Counted from the first letter of the stretch, positions 24,043 through 35,303 are shown. The stretch is 46,431 bases of DNA from Chara braunii (GCA_003427395.1 BFEA01000004.1:583258-629688); one strand, 5' to 3'. Notes: generated by a model not told the origin, from the letters alone. Program-made: numbers and translations.

Positions 24043-26011
24043 TTGGAAAGTGATTGTCACCGGTGTCGAAAATTGCGTCACTATCAACCCCATAAAAATG
24101 GGGTTTGCTGTCGAATTCAACGACCAACACCTCTCTTGCCTCGCCTGGTCGCACCGTTGCTTGCTGCAGTATCGATGTCGCCCCCTCCCCTCAAGAAGAA
24201 GCCTGGCCAGAGGGTGGAACAGAATGCCTTAGCCTCAGCTATGACAGCCTTCCTCCTCCTTGTACTCCTCCTGCACACCTCCAGTCTCCTCCAACAGCAG
24301 TCCTTCAACTGCCTCAGCAACTCCTCAGCACCTCATCTCAGCACTTAAGTGTGTTGTCACACACTGGCAAAGTGAGGGCTTTGTGTGGCAGTTGAGGGAC
24401 AACTGCCTCTTTTGTAGTGGCTGGGAAGTGCTTGGCTGCCTCAAAAGCCCCTAGGCAAAATTCGTCAGTTGCCTGGGGCCTTTGATCCGATCAAGATCAA
24501 GGGTCTGAGGCTGTCGCACCTCAGCCACACACTTAGGGAGGCAGTTACCCTCAACTGCCTCCTTCCTTTTTCCCTTTTTTCTTTGTACCCAGCACTTTAT
24601 CAAGTGCAGATACATCAACAAAGTGGTTGTACACAACCAGTTTTTTCCTGTACATAACCAGTTTCTCCCCTATCCCTTCAAGTTAGAGGCTTGGCCTGAA
24701 TAGCCACATTCAGGCCAATTTAACCTATATTTGAAGCACGGCTGCAGCCACGTTTGTGGTTGTGGCTGTTGCTTTCTTCCCCCTTGCATTTCTTTCCCCA
24801 CTTTTTTTTTTTTTTTTTTTCGAGACAACTCCTCTTTTTCCATTTTCTTCCACTGCCTGCTTTCCAACGGCCACAAAATGGGGAAGGGGAAAAAAAAAAG
24901 GAAAGAAAGAGAGGAAAAAAAAACAGAATAAAAAAAGAAACTAAACTTACCTTGACAGCAAAATGGTTGCATGTTGTCCTCCTTGGGGCACTAAGTCCCC
25001 CGTTCTTTCTAGTTACGCCACCTGGCGCCCTATTTTAGTTAGATTTTTTTTTTTTTTTTTTTTTTTTTGTAAAGTGTCGTTGGCATTTGCTAACGACCAT
25101 GTTTGCTCGTGATGTGCCTTGCTGGCACCCCCCCCCTCTTTGCGATGAGTGGACCCAAGTTCAATCTCAATGGGGGATCGAAAAATATGGGTAATTTCTC
25201 GATTTATGCATGTCATCCTTTGCGCATTGGCCATGTTGTATCCGCGCGACCATTTTTGGCCGTGCGCGATAAAAAAATGGCCGCGCCTAGCTGGTGAGTA
25301 GCTCCAAAAATGAGCTAGCCCATGCAGCGTATCGCCAGGGTCGATCCCAACATCTGCTGGGTGAAAGTTGAATGCGGTACCTACAAGACTAGCTCCTATA
25401 ACAGGAGCTGTACCTGCCACACTTCTATTTGAAGAGTTGCGGCCCAGTAGGCCGCCTACTCCCTGGTCTAGGCAGGTGCAGTCTGCCTACTCCTTGGCGT
25501 AGGCAGGTGTAGTCCGCCTATCCCTTCTAAAGGCAGTCGCCCCTCCATCCACCTGGTTGGGCTTGGTCTAGTAGGCACGACAATACATTCTTTTGGTCGT
25601 AGATCTGCCCTCGGACCCCTGACCGTCCGTCCTTTTAGAATGACACGAAACTTCTATCCGTCGCCGCACCCCTGGTGGGCTAATTTTTCGGCCTTTCTAG
25701 CCTTGAATCGCGTGGCAACTAAGCCGCCCGTCATTATTTTAGATAGGATGGGTCTTAGCTCAAGCATTCCCATGACCGTGCGCTTCCACGGCGCTATCAG
25801 GAGCCGATTCTGACCGGTCACACTGCCGATTATTGCCATTATGTTCGGAATTTTTTTTTTGGTTTTCTCGGTCATAGGCTAGTTTGAATAAACTTTTAGC
25901 AGACATCAATCTCATCAAGTCGTTCGATTCAACAAAAAAGTCGGATAATGACCGACATTGAAAAACTTGAGCAGATACCCTTATAAGGGTTTCTGCTACG
26001 ACAGTGTACTG
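24043..26011. other. Unassigned stretch, several low-complexity runs
   Basis: No gene recognised. It contains T-tracts at about 24804-24820 and 25047-25068, and an A/G-rich segment at 24882-24945. Three related units at about 25450-25545 carry the words CCTACTCC, TAGGCAGGTG and AGTCTGCCTA. The 135-codon minus frame at 25013-25420 includes a Lys run from the T-tract and has no recognisable domain. The 73-codon minus frame at 25654-25875 is also unrecognised. Confidence 0.4.
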
Positions 26012-27055
26012 GAATCGATTGTGTAATGAAATCGATTACATAATCAAATCGATTGCGTAATCGAATCGATTATGAAGTCGAATCGAATCTGTTACCTAAT
26101 CGATTCGATTACGCAATTAACTGCTTTCTGCCGCCATTGTCCAACCCCAACGCCCATTGTCTGTGCTCCAAGATCGCCCGAGCTTGGCGTCCCTCGCCCT
26201 CGCCCCCTGCATCTGCCCCGCGACCCTTCCCCATTTCCCCCTGCCCTCTGCCATCGTCACTTGCCCTTTGCCATCGTCGCTTGCCCTGTGCCAGCACCCG
26301 CCTCCCCCGCCATCCTCTAGCCCGAGGTGTCCAGTGTTGGGGGAGGGGATGGAAGGGAAAGAGGTAGAAGGGAAGGGAATAGAAAAAGGGGGGGGGGGGG
26401 GGGGGAAAGAGCGTGGAAGGCGGTGATAGTTGGGAGTGAGAAGGGAAGGAGGTAAAAAGTAATGATTGCGGGGGAGGTGTCATGGGCGAGGGGAGGGGAA
26501 AGCGGCAGGGAAGGGGAAAGTCGAGGGGGAGGAGTAAGTGTTTGCACGGACAGGAAAAAGTTGCGATGTTGGGGGGGAGGTGTCATCAGCAGGGGGAGGT
26601 AAGAGGAGGGGCTGAAGGGCGGATGCAATACTGGAGCGGGGAGAGGGAAAGTAGTGGAGGGTCACTGAGGAGGAGGAAAGCCGTGGAATCTGGCAACGAT
26701 GGTGGTGGGTGGGAGAGGAAAAGCAACAAAAGGGAGAGAGAGGAAAGTTGCTTTCCCCTGGCTGGTTTCTCCCTACCCCCCAACTTTCTTTCTCTTCCCC
26801 GTTACCATCACCACCACATTCAAGTTTCGCCACTCCCCTTCACCCTCCCCCGGGCCGCCCCCCTTCTGCTCTCTCCCCTCCCCTCCCCCACCATTCAAGT
26901 TGGCACCTCCACCGCCGCTATCACGACTTTCCCCGCACTCTCCACCTTTCGCTCCCATCATTGGCGTCGATGGGGTTAGAGGAAAGCGACAATGGCGGGG
27001 GAGGTGCTGTCAGCAGGGGAAAGCGGCGATCTCGAGCTCCGCCCCCCCCTCTCTC
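26012..27055. repeat. Dispersed repeat E, second copy (opposite sense)
   Basis: It starts with a word array (26012-26122) of AATCGATTGCGTAATCGAAT-type units. A C-rich block follows (CCATCGTC, GCCCTCTGCC words), the reverse-complement texture of 18395-19060. The plus strand then switches to purine-rich (26337-26735, including G18 at 26388-26405) and back to pyrimidine-rich (26750-26960). A GGGGGAGGTG word followed by a GTCA-like word recurs near 26470, 26573 and 26997. The long Pro/Ser-rich frames on both strands are compositional. An (AC)n-like run follows at 27065-27105. Confidence 0.65.
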
Positions 27056-27105
27056 TCACATCATACACACACACACAAACACACACATACACGCACACAA
27101 ACATA

Positions 27106-28400
27106 CACTTCCTCTCTGCATGTTGTTCCACCGTGTTGATGGAATCTCACTGCTTGCTCTCTATGAGTACGTTGGAATTCATTGTGGGTTTTCTGCATAT
27201 CTGTTGAGACTTGCACCACAAAATAATTGTTAGAGATCATTTTTGTTTTCTTGACCCTATTTTATTTTTTGTCAAGGTCCACATGTGCCAAGTTTGGTGT
27301 TTGTTGGGGTTTTATAGATGACTGTTTTGGCCAACCTTTAAAATCATAAAACGTTAAAAAACAAAATTCGTATAAAAATACATTTTTGGCTTGGGGTTTT
27401 ATGCCCGTTTGATCCATTTTTTCCTTTTTGTTTTTTTCCGTTGGTTTGTTTGATGTCCACTCTATGGAGTGGTGACAAGTCTGGCTTAAAGTATGTTAGA
27501 TGTTTGTTACAATGACCATGAAAAAACCCATAAATTTTAGGGTTCTACTAACTACTTCTCCAAATGTTGAGGCACTAAGACTGAACAGGAACCCCACAAA
27601 GTCGTTGTTGAAGCATGGTCAAACAAGCCCGATTATACAGGTACTATGGACACTAGGCGTAAGCGTTTTTTCCATATAGGTCTCATGGATAAACCTCTCG
27701 TTATCCCACAAACTTACCTTGGCTCTCTAGTGTATGAGTGTAGTCGTACACCCCCTAGATATCATTGGCGACATCTAATGTCCCCCTACTCAAAATCTAA
27801 CCTATAACACCTTCTCAGCAACCCGTGTACTATGCCCACCTACCGTAACCATTATGGATTATTCTAGTTGTTTCTTATAATGACCTAGCGGTTCTAACCT
27901 TATAATAGTCGACGTACATCCTCGAAACCTCTTTCCATTCACTTTGTGGTTGTATAGTTGTTGTTATGAATCTGGAGGTACTTTATCCTCTGTCTTTACT
28001 AGGTTGCAATCCCTATCTTCCATCTTACCTCTAGCATTAACTAGGATCCTCCAACTTGTTATAATTGCATGTTGTCATCACCCATACGAGCATTGGTCTC
28101 TTTTATTGATAGGTGCGAGGTTACTTTGTGTTTCTCATACCTCTATCATAAATCGAGTCTACTCTGACCTATTTCTTGACATTATGAGCAAATAATTACA
28201 CCACTATTTAACACAGGGATAACCCCTACAAGATCTTCCTGCCTAACCCATTTATCCCATGTTGCAACCCCTTCCAATGTAGAGTTATTTCAACCGTCCG
28301 GAAAGTCCATGGCAACGGGACCCCCTGCACTATCCTATCTACAACTATGTCACCAAAAGCAAAACCCGAAGGTAACCAAATGCTTATGATTTTTTAATCT
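27106..28400. other. Unassigned stretch
   Basis: No gene recognised. The 83-codon plus frame at 27944-28195 has no recognisable domain. Confidence 0.4.
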
Positions 28401-28525
28401 CTCAACTAAAGTACGTTTTCAATCACGCAACTGTAGCTTGTTTTCAATATCTCCATTACAGTACGTTTTCAATCCCTTCACTACAATGCATTTTGAATCT
28501 CTCTGCTACAGTATGTTTTCAATCT
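28401..28525. repeat. Degenerate minisatellite, about 30-bp unit
   Basis: Four to five units of CTACAGTACGTTTTCAATC type occur in a row. The AGTACGTTTTCAATC word is seen near 28409, 28462 and 28510, with diverged copies between. Confidence 0.75.
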
Positions 28526-29015
28526 GTCTTCCACATGCTTGTCTGCCTCACACCTATCTCCATACCATATGATATAGCAGTCTGATCAGACATGAACCTT
28601 AATTTCTCACATGCAACACCTAGCTTAGCAGAATAAATGCAACTTGAAAATATCAAAATTTTCTAAGAATTTGTACTGCGAACGGATGTAAGGTCAAATA
28701 ACTGAAAAACAAAATGAATAAAATTTTATATTTCAAATTTAAAAAAAAATGATATCTTACTATGCGTACAACACTTTCTTTGGGTACTATTTAAGGTACA
28801 ACTTATATCTTTAGCTTAGAAGAAGTATGTGTTTTTTTTGCGTGGTCATCTTCCTTTTATAAAAAGTATAATTTATAAAAAACTATGCGTCATTACCCTT
28901 TCGCAGATCGTAGAAAAATCTTGCATTACCAAGTCCTACGAAACAGTTAGTCACAATACCTTGTTTGTTGTCCTCTTCTTCCTCTCTGCCTACGGTTTAC
29001 CGGACAACTCTGTTT

Positions 29016-29258
29016 GAGAAAATGTGCTCTCGCACTCACTAATTTTAATTATCATTTGATTTTTTTTTATTATTATTATATCTAGGCTACCAGCCACGCC
29101 GCGCGGGCATCGGGTTACTAGCCCGTGCAAGAACAAGGAAAGGTCCCAACAGAAAACAAAACAAATCCAAAAAATATGAAAAACTACTATGTTATGTAGA
29201 AAAATAAACTAAACAACTTTTGTCTCAGGCTCACATCGAAATTCTTTACCAAATATAA

Positions 29259-29311
<53 letters not shown>

Positions 29312-29471
29312 AACCTTTTTGGCCCGGCCGGGCAAGTGACCCCGGGCCACTCTGGTAGCCTAGTATTATATGTATATATTTTCTGTATTTTATTTTATTT
29401 CATAGTTGACAATGAATTTGGATGTAATGCTAAGGTTAATGTTGTTTATTTTAGTTTTCTTCATAACATAT

Positions 29472-29505
<34 letters not shown>

Positions 29506-29600
29506 TTCTGCTTGAACGACCGAACGCATCCCTACGGGATCCCGTACGTTCGGGCATTCGGGTTCGGGCGTTCGTCCCGTTCCGAATACCGGTTACCCTA
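29016..29600 (+). mobile_element. hAT-like element, family B (B2), left-truncated, carrying an A insertion
   Basis: Collinear with the right half of B1: CTCGCACTCACTAATTTTAA at 29030, then (after the A1 insertion) the shared core at about 29396-29472, a T30 tract at 29473-29502, and the arm ACGTTCGGGCATTCGGGTTC. The end is CCGGTTACCCTA. The left half of B1 has no match upstream of about 29016, so the copy is truncated or recombined and no target duplication can be assigned. Confidence 0.75.
29082..29363 (-). mobile_element. hAT-like non-autonomous element, family A (A1), complete
   Basis: The 282-bp element has perfect 12-bp terminal inverted repeats CTAGGCTACCAG/CTGGTAGCCTAG. It is bounded by an exact 8-bp duplication TATTATAT (29074-29081 and 29364-29371). 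Arms carry CCGGGC/GCCCGG words. The core is in reverse orientation at about 29187-29263, with a (TA)n expansion at about 29264-29308. It sits inside B2, so it is younger than B2. Confidence 0.92.
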
Positions 29601-29957
29601 TGCATGTATATAAATACATATTGGGCCTAACCGAGCAAGTGGTCTCGGACTACTATTGTAGTCTAGAATATCATTAATATTTTTTTATTTTTTTTTCAGG
29701 TTAGCGTATTCTTCGGGATGAGAGTGTCCGATATTAACGGGAAGAGACACATTTCTTTGGGCGTATACACTTTATATCCCCAAGAAGTAATTGAAAAATA
29801 AAAAAAAGATGAATGTCGTCAAACCACGGCTCACCAGATGTGCAACGTGGGAATGAATCTTATGCGAGAACATGAATATTTTGTGTTTTGGACATGTAAT
29901 GACCTTAGAGCCAGTCGCAATAAGAATCGAAAAAATCAAGAAAAGTGAACTTGTATT

Positions 29958-29967
29958 TCTCTCTCTC

Positions 29968-30036
<69 letters not shown>

Positions 30037-30056
30037 CGCGCGCGCGCGCGCGCGCG
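29958..30056. repeat. (CT)n directly joined to (CG)18
   Basis: A CT run (29958-30020, one interruption) passes without a gap into 18 CG dinucleotides (30021-30056). A second, shorter (CT)n run lies at about 30135-30158. The overlapping frames coding Leu-Ser and Ala-Arg runs are artefacts of the repeat. Confidence 0.97.
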
Positions 30057-31546
30057 CACGCTCCTGTGCTCTGCTGTGGTTAAGAAAATGTCATTGTGCT
30101 CCCGTCACTGACACTTTGTGCATTGCAGGGGTCTCCTTCTCTCTCTCTCTCTCTCTCTGTGCATGACCTCTCTCTCTTTGTGGGTGACCTGCGCTATGCT
30201 TCACTGTCTTCCACCTCATCTAATAATGCGCAACCAAGGAAGTGGCAGTGTGAAGCGGTCAGGAAAGTGGCAACGGGAAGCCATAAGGGATGCACCTCAC
30301 TCTGCCAGGCATGACTCTACTACTCGACAAAAAATATGGTGTCTCATCTTTCTATGTTTTAGCGGAAGATCCATTTTCATTTTGTAGATTTGATGAGGAG
30401 CGGAGCGCGGTCCTAAGTGAGAAAATAAAAACTAATCTTCAACTAGAACATTAAAAGATACCACACCCCATATTTTTTCTCTTTCTGGGACCCTCCTCCA
30501 CAATCCATAACTAAGCGTACTCTGGTTGAACATGATCCTCAAAAAGTTATTGCAGTCCACTTGCACATAAACATATACGTTGTAAACGGCTACAACACAC
30601 GATGTGCATTATATTCGCTTACAACGTATGGTGATAGTTGTTATCCTACCACTGTTGTAATGGTTTTATTTTCCCTCTTAAAGTCAAACTTTCCATTACG
30701 TCATCAAACTAGAGGCCACCCGGAAACGGTGTTTGCAATATCATTCGCCTTAGCTTACAACCATAAGCATGCGAACCTTAATAACTCCAAGGTTGTTGGT
30801 TCTACCTTTCCTCCCCTATAACGAGTTAGCATAATATATACTACTATAATACATTCGCTCGTTAAGTATAAAGGATCCTAAAGCAAACGTATTTAACTAC
30901 ATGTTCCAAAAGGCTTAATCCTCGTTATCTACCGACTGATATAAATGAGTAGGAAGCCAACTCCTACCATTTTCGTCGAGGATGCTAATTTGATGCTTTC
31001 TAACAAACATATTTCCTCCCTCCACACATATCCAGCAACTACTGCCCCCCTCTTCTTCTGGAAGAGAAGATTAAGCGTCCAGGTGCGTATGAAACATTGA
31101 ATAACCACTTCGTCAAAAGACTCTAAACCAACTTCATCGCAACCAATTGTTTGTTACCTTCCTACTTTTTGTAAAACCACCTAATGCTTGTTATCATGTT
31201 CTTTGCTAATACTTTTTTATGTCGGTCACTGTAGTGAGAACTATATTATGCTTGTTTTTTATTCCAGAGGCTTGTCTAACAAGAACTCCCTCTAAAAATG
31301 TAGATTATTTCTCTCCTCCTAAATGACCCTTAAAACCATTGCCCTGATAATAAAAATCACATTGCACTAGTATTTTGAGGCATTGGATTGAGTCTTAATT
31401 GCCTTGAAGAAGAGTCAGTCTTCATTTTACTGAAATCTTTCCCCACACATCTTAACCTAGTACGGTAGTACCCCCGCTACCAAAACCACATTCTTCCAGC
31501 AAATGGATAGGTCTGGCAGACATGAATCTTCGACTCGAACGACCAC
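30057..31546. other. Unassigned stretch
   Basis: No gene recognised. Around 30125 a TTGTGCATTGCAGG looks like a splice acceptor but has no identifiable exon behind it. Confidence 0.4.
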
Positions 31547-31747
31547 TTGCATCTCTTGCAGGATAATTCAAGTTTAATTTCTCTACTCTTCATCTACACG
31601 GCACAAGGCATAATCATTATAGATAGCATCCAGACAGATGCAACTAACTCTTGGGATGCAATATTGTACATATTATTCCAAGAAGTCTCTACCGATCTTG
31701 AAATTTATGTTGGGTCGTTCCAGGTGACGTTTGACCAACATTCTTGA
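31547..31747 (+). pseudogene. Possible LINE endonuclease fragment
   Basis: A 66-codon plus-strand frame contains LFIYTAQG, then LFQEVSTDLEIYVGSFQVTFDQ. The order resembles the NIYAP ... W-V-G-G-D-F-N-V segment of apurinic-like LINE endonucleases, with several catalytic-context residues lost. It is short, isolated and opposite in strand to the two LINEs further right, so chance resemblance is possible. Confidence 0.3.
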
Positions 31748-32599
31748 CAACCACTATTTGTAAATTGTTTCTTTATAACTGCAAGTAACGTTCTGTGATC
31801 AAGTACTCGGAAAGCCAAATCTTCGGATGCTGCCACCTTAAGATAGGTGGATCTAGCTTTAGTACCTTTATCCGTGTGCGACGTGTTCAAAACGTACGTG
31901 TAGTCTTCAACCTCATCACATTATTTGTTATCCCTTATATCGGTTAACTCTCGTAGAGAGTTTGAAACAATACCTTTCCCAAATTTACTAAAAGAATAGA
32001 GAGTCATGAAGGTTGATCTTAGCCCACTTTTGAAAACTCCTAGTGCCCCCAACACTAATGGTCAATAACCCCTAAGCCCCCCCTGCTCTACTACTAGCAA
32101 TTTCAAGACTAGACCCGACTCTTGAGTAGACCAAGGCAGTTTGTACTAAGTACCCATTAGGTCCGTTCGTGAGGAGTTCAAGATTTCAATCACATTGCAA
32201 TTACGAAAATAAATTCCTCCATATTTTTTTCAACTCCCTACAACCTTCTAGTCTTCCCTCCGAGGTTAGCCACTTAGAGTTAAAACTCTCATTATATGAT
32301 CTCACAGAGTACTGTATTTTACGATGTTTTTCTTAGCCCAAGCTCAACCGAACGACCCCACGATAGTGTCCGTAGTAAAAGGTAATTATTCCTTATTTCT
32401 AATAAATGGATTATCGAATAAGGGTTAAGCCAAAACTTCCCCTTTGGTCGCCATTTGCATTCGTGATTTAAGCTTAATTTTTCGCCACGGTGATGCGAAT
32501 AACTATTAAGACATTTTGTCGAAAATAAATTTAAATTTATGTCTGAGAAAGGAATTCAAGATATAACACACCAGACATTTGCTACATCAGGATGTTGTC
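31748..32599. other. Unassigned stretch, possibly decayed LINE II tail
   Basis: No motif recognised. By position it should contain the rest of the LINE II reverse transcriptase (minus strand), but no catalytic YADD-like block could be read. Confidence 0.3.
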
Positions 32600-32639
32600 A
32601 TTTTTCAACTATGATGACCTATGTCATAAGAACGTAACG

Positions 32640-32846
32640 GTTTGACACCTCTGTCGATACGGCTTTGATAACTCACTAAACCAACATGGTGATAATGCTA
32701 CCCCCCTCTTTCTTCCTTAGGTAACAAAATATTATCATACACCACCCTAAAGATGAAACTGTTTTTTGCTCCGCTGAAAGGTCTTACACAAACTTCGCTA
32801 CGACTCTCTTAACAACCTTGAACAACTCTTGCAAAGCAGCTAGACC
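32640..32846 (-). pseudogene. LINE II reverse-transcriptase fragment, right of the atp6 insert
   Basis: Minus-strand translation gives ELFKVVKRVVAKFV, a stop, then DLSAEQKT, and in another frame NILLPKEERGG. In L1-type reverse transcriptases the GKAPGxDG segment is followed by an ELFK-like helix and then a LIPK motif, and this fits. Frameshifts and stops make it non-functional. The edge with the atp6 fragment is uncertain by some 40 bp. Confidence 0.45.
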
Positions 32847-33050
32847 CAAAGGTACGCCTTGAGGTAGTGAAAAAATCAAAGAATGAAATCCATGAGTTTG
32901 AAATCCCACTATAGTAAGCCCAATAAAAAGTGATAATGAAAGACCAAAGGTAACTACAAAATGACTTGTCAATGTAAAACTATAAGGAATCATGCCAATA
33001 TGATTACAAAAAAGAAGAAGTAAGAGTGACAAAAATAAAATAATGTTGTG
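32847..33050 (-). pseudogene. atp6: Mitochondrial ATP synthase subunit 6 fragment (NUMT)
   Basis: The minus-strand frame reads LFCNHIGMIPYSFTLTSHF, then GLSLSLFIGLTIVGFQTHGF, then SLPQGVPL. This is the central membrane region of F1Fo ATP synthase subunit a as coded in plant mitochondria. The frame is intact over about 64 residues; the rest of atp6, including the essential Arg helix, is absent. It lies between two pieces of the LINE II reverse transcriptase, so a scrap of mitochondrial DNA was joined into nuclear repeat sequence. The continuation LGLAALQELF may begin LINE sequence, but atp6 also has PLPLAP here, so that border is blurred. Not functional. Confidence 0.88.
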
Positions 33051-33099
33051 TAACATATATGTGTTGATCTGATTGGAAAATAAAAACTGCATTCTATAT

Positions 33100-33800
33100 T
33101 GTTAGTAAACATAGTGAAAATATTTCTCAAATTTGGTTACAGACTCTAATTTGGAGTTCATCTTGTCCTGATGCTTAACCCTTCGCCATAACTTGAGTTG
33201 TCGCCCTTAATTCCTTAGATACGATAGAGACTTCTAGACGCAGTCTATCTTGAGCCTTGAGTAATCTCTGCGTGTTGTTCCAATGCGGGGAGTGAAGCCC
33301 AATATCCTTGTTGGACTCTTCCATTGACCTTCGAATGATAAGGATATCTTTGAAGTATATCACCTCATAATTATTCATTTTTCTTCATTTTGTTTGTATG
33401 TTAGTTCAACTGCAGGAAATAAGGGGTGTACCATCATCTTTTGCACTCTGCTTCTAGGGGACAACTTATAGAAGGTTCTCTAGTCAACCTGTTATAGAAA
33501 TTATAGTTTAACTTCACCTAAGTCCAGACCCATGCTCATATCCAATGCATCTTTGTCCTCCCTTCTACGACATTTAGCTTATCTTTTATGCCCTGTTCTC
33601 CCTTATTGTGTTTTGACATCAGAATCCTCGATAGTACGCTCAAGAGATTGAAGTCGAACGAGATACCAGTGCTCCACCACTTCCTCATATTTTCCAACTG
33701 ATTCTATGACTTTTCATATTTTGTAGAAAAACTATCGACCCAACTAACCACACACGACTTATATAAAACCTGAGAGTTGAGTTTGAAGTAACTTGTATAA
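33100..33800 (-). pseudogene. LINE II ORF2 linker and start of reverse transcriptase
   Basis: Two minus-strand stretches align with LINE I ORF2. The first (about 33780-33510) has KWWSTGISFDFNLLSVLSRI followed by LMSKHNKGEQ, matching LINE I DWWEGGSRILSNLLNVCSRI and VLQRNKEER. The second (about 33357-33175) has YFKDIL, then HWNNTQRLLKAQDRLRL, matching YFKDIL and HWENTRCKLPMHVKLDL. It runs on into AKG, a stop, then ASGQDELQ, a decayed form of the AKGKAPGxDGL motif that opens L1 reverse transcriptases. LINE I has lost this motif in a deletion. Confidence 0.7.
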
Positions 33801-33830
33801 GATCCGGGATGTCTAATTGGCTAAAAAAGT

Positions 33831-34037
33831 CTAAACAGGGATGTGAATAGATACGGGTTCACACTGTACTCTAAATTTTAGCACATAGTAGTCATTCCAC
33901 CAGAGACTTAACATGAAAAAATCAAGTTTTCGGTAACACCCTGTAGAGCTCCCTTCCACAGAAGAGGAATACCAGACGTGCTTAGGATCTACGGGATACA
34001 GAAACATATATGCATCACTAATTTCTGGCTCAATCAT
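33831..34037 (-). pseudogene. LINE II endonuclease C-terminal fragment
   Basis: The 68-codon frame contains DAYMFLYPVDPKHVWYSSS and then CYRKLDFFMLS. It matches the plant LINE endonuclease block HP...YTW(F/Y)S...SRLDFF and the LINE I remnant HDLHPTAQRYTWFS ... RRLDYF. The catalytic His further downstream is not readable. Confidence 0.7.
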
Positions 34038-34839
34038 AAATTATAGTAGGAATGAAGTATGTACTGCTCTAGAGACCGCAATTAAGATTGTTTAAGGTAT
34101 CATTTCAATCTCCCACTTCAACGAGATTATCCACATACAGCGTGTGAAACATTAACTCTAAAAAAAAACATAATATTTCATAACGGTTTGTTATAGCGTA
34201 AATCGTTATGATGGTATAAGCAAACGTTGGTCTTTCAAGTTTCACTTAAGATAAGCTGCTGGGAATATCTAGTATGTTAAAGTCGACAATCATTACGTCT
34301 AACGAACGACAAATTAGAATGTAGACCTCTCCTTTAATGCCATTTGTCAAGGACTATGGTTGCAGTCTGTTTCACCATAAACCTAATTGTGCAATCTATT
34401 TCAAGTTGTCATTGACATTTGTTTATAAACTAGTGAAACTTGTACTTATATAGGGACAACTTTGGTCTAGCCCCTTAAACACATGATTCGTGAAAATCAT
34501 ACAAAACCACAAAACTTAACATTTTGTATAAAGTAAAAAATTATAACTCAAACTTTTATTTATTGTTTTAAAAAAAGATACATTTTCAACCACCTTCCAA
34601 AAGACAATGTAAAAAATCAGGCAAGCGGTCGAGCGATCCTCAAAATGTGGAGGAAAACTCTTTCTTGCAAAAATCCTGTTATAAAACTATAAGTCATTCT
34701 CAATAGATTGACAAAAAACCAGAACTTCAATAAAACAAACTCGAAACAGTTTTCGTGAATTCTGGCATATAGGGGTATATGTCGTTTCCAACATTTTATA
34801 GACTCTATAAAGTAATTTTGAAGTTAAAAATAAAATCCT

Positions 34840-34945
34840 TGCCAAAAAATGTATGTTATGTAAAATAATAGCACAAACAACTGTTGGCTCGGAGACATCT
34901 TCAAATTCTTAGTCAAACGCAAGTTAAAAATAAAAAACCAAAAAA
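34840..34945 (-). mobile_element. Relic carrying the shared core, ends unknown
   Basis: The core is in reverse orientation: TGTATGTTATGTAAAATAAT, then ACAACTGTTGG, then AGACATCTTCAAATTCTTAG, followed by AAGTTAAAAATAAAAAACC as next to the C2 and C3 cores. The flanks are AT-rich, lack the GC-rich arms of the other families, and no termini or duplication could be placed. Confidence 0.6.
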
Positions 34946-35303
34946 AAAGTTTAAAATACATTAAAAAAGAGGAAGTTTGTCCACAGACTATACACATGAT
35001 CTTTTTAGATAATAGAAAAATGTATATTTCAATTTTTAAATATACAATACTTCGCCTAGTAATGATTTATTATGAAAAAACCTGATTTTTTTCTCGTAGT
35101 GGTTCTAAAAAATTATTTCTTTATTCTTTTTTTGTAATTTTTTTACTTTGCAAAAAATCTTACTCCTACAGGAGAGATAAAAACCATACGCTCAGAATCA
35201 TAAATATATTTCGTTCAAACCCAACATTTTTTTTTGTTGCATTTTCACGAATCCTATGTTCTGAAGACTTGTTTAAGGTATCTCGTAGACTAAGCATATT
35301 CTA

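Noticed and set aside
22990-24232. Long Lys/Ser/Arg-rich repetitive frames on both strands (up to 195 codons)
   Set aside because: They follow from the 52-bp minisatellite, whose period rotates the frame and whose unit lacks stops; no start or domain supports a gene.
26053-27233. Pro/Ser-rich frames of up to 174 codons on both strands
   Set aside because: Same cause: GC-rich strand-biased repeat with few stops in several frames at once.
30110-30330. Spliced exon behind a TTGTGCATTGCAGG acceptor-like site
   Set aside because: The downstream frame is partly microsatellite and has no recognisable domain or donor site.
29772-30387. Frames coding (Leu-Ser)n and (Ala-Arg)n
   Set aside because: Direct translation of the (CT)n and (CG)n microsatellites.
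33175-33378. Gypsy-type reverse transcriptase resemblance (YFKDILI next to RSMEE)
   Set aside because: The frame aligns better and in order with the LINE I ORF2 linker (YFKDIL ... HWENT), and no YxDD box is present.
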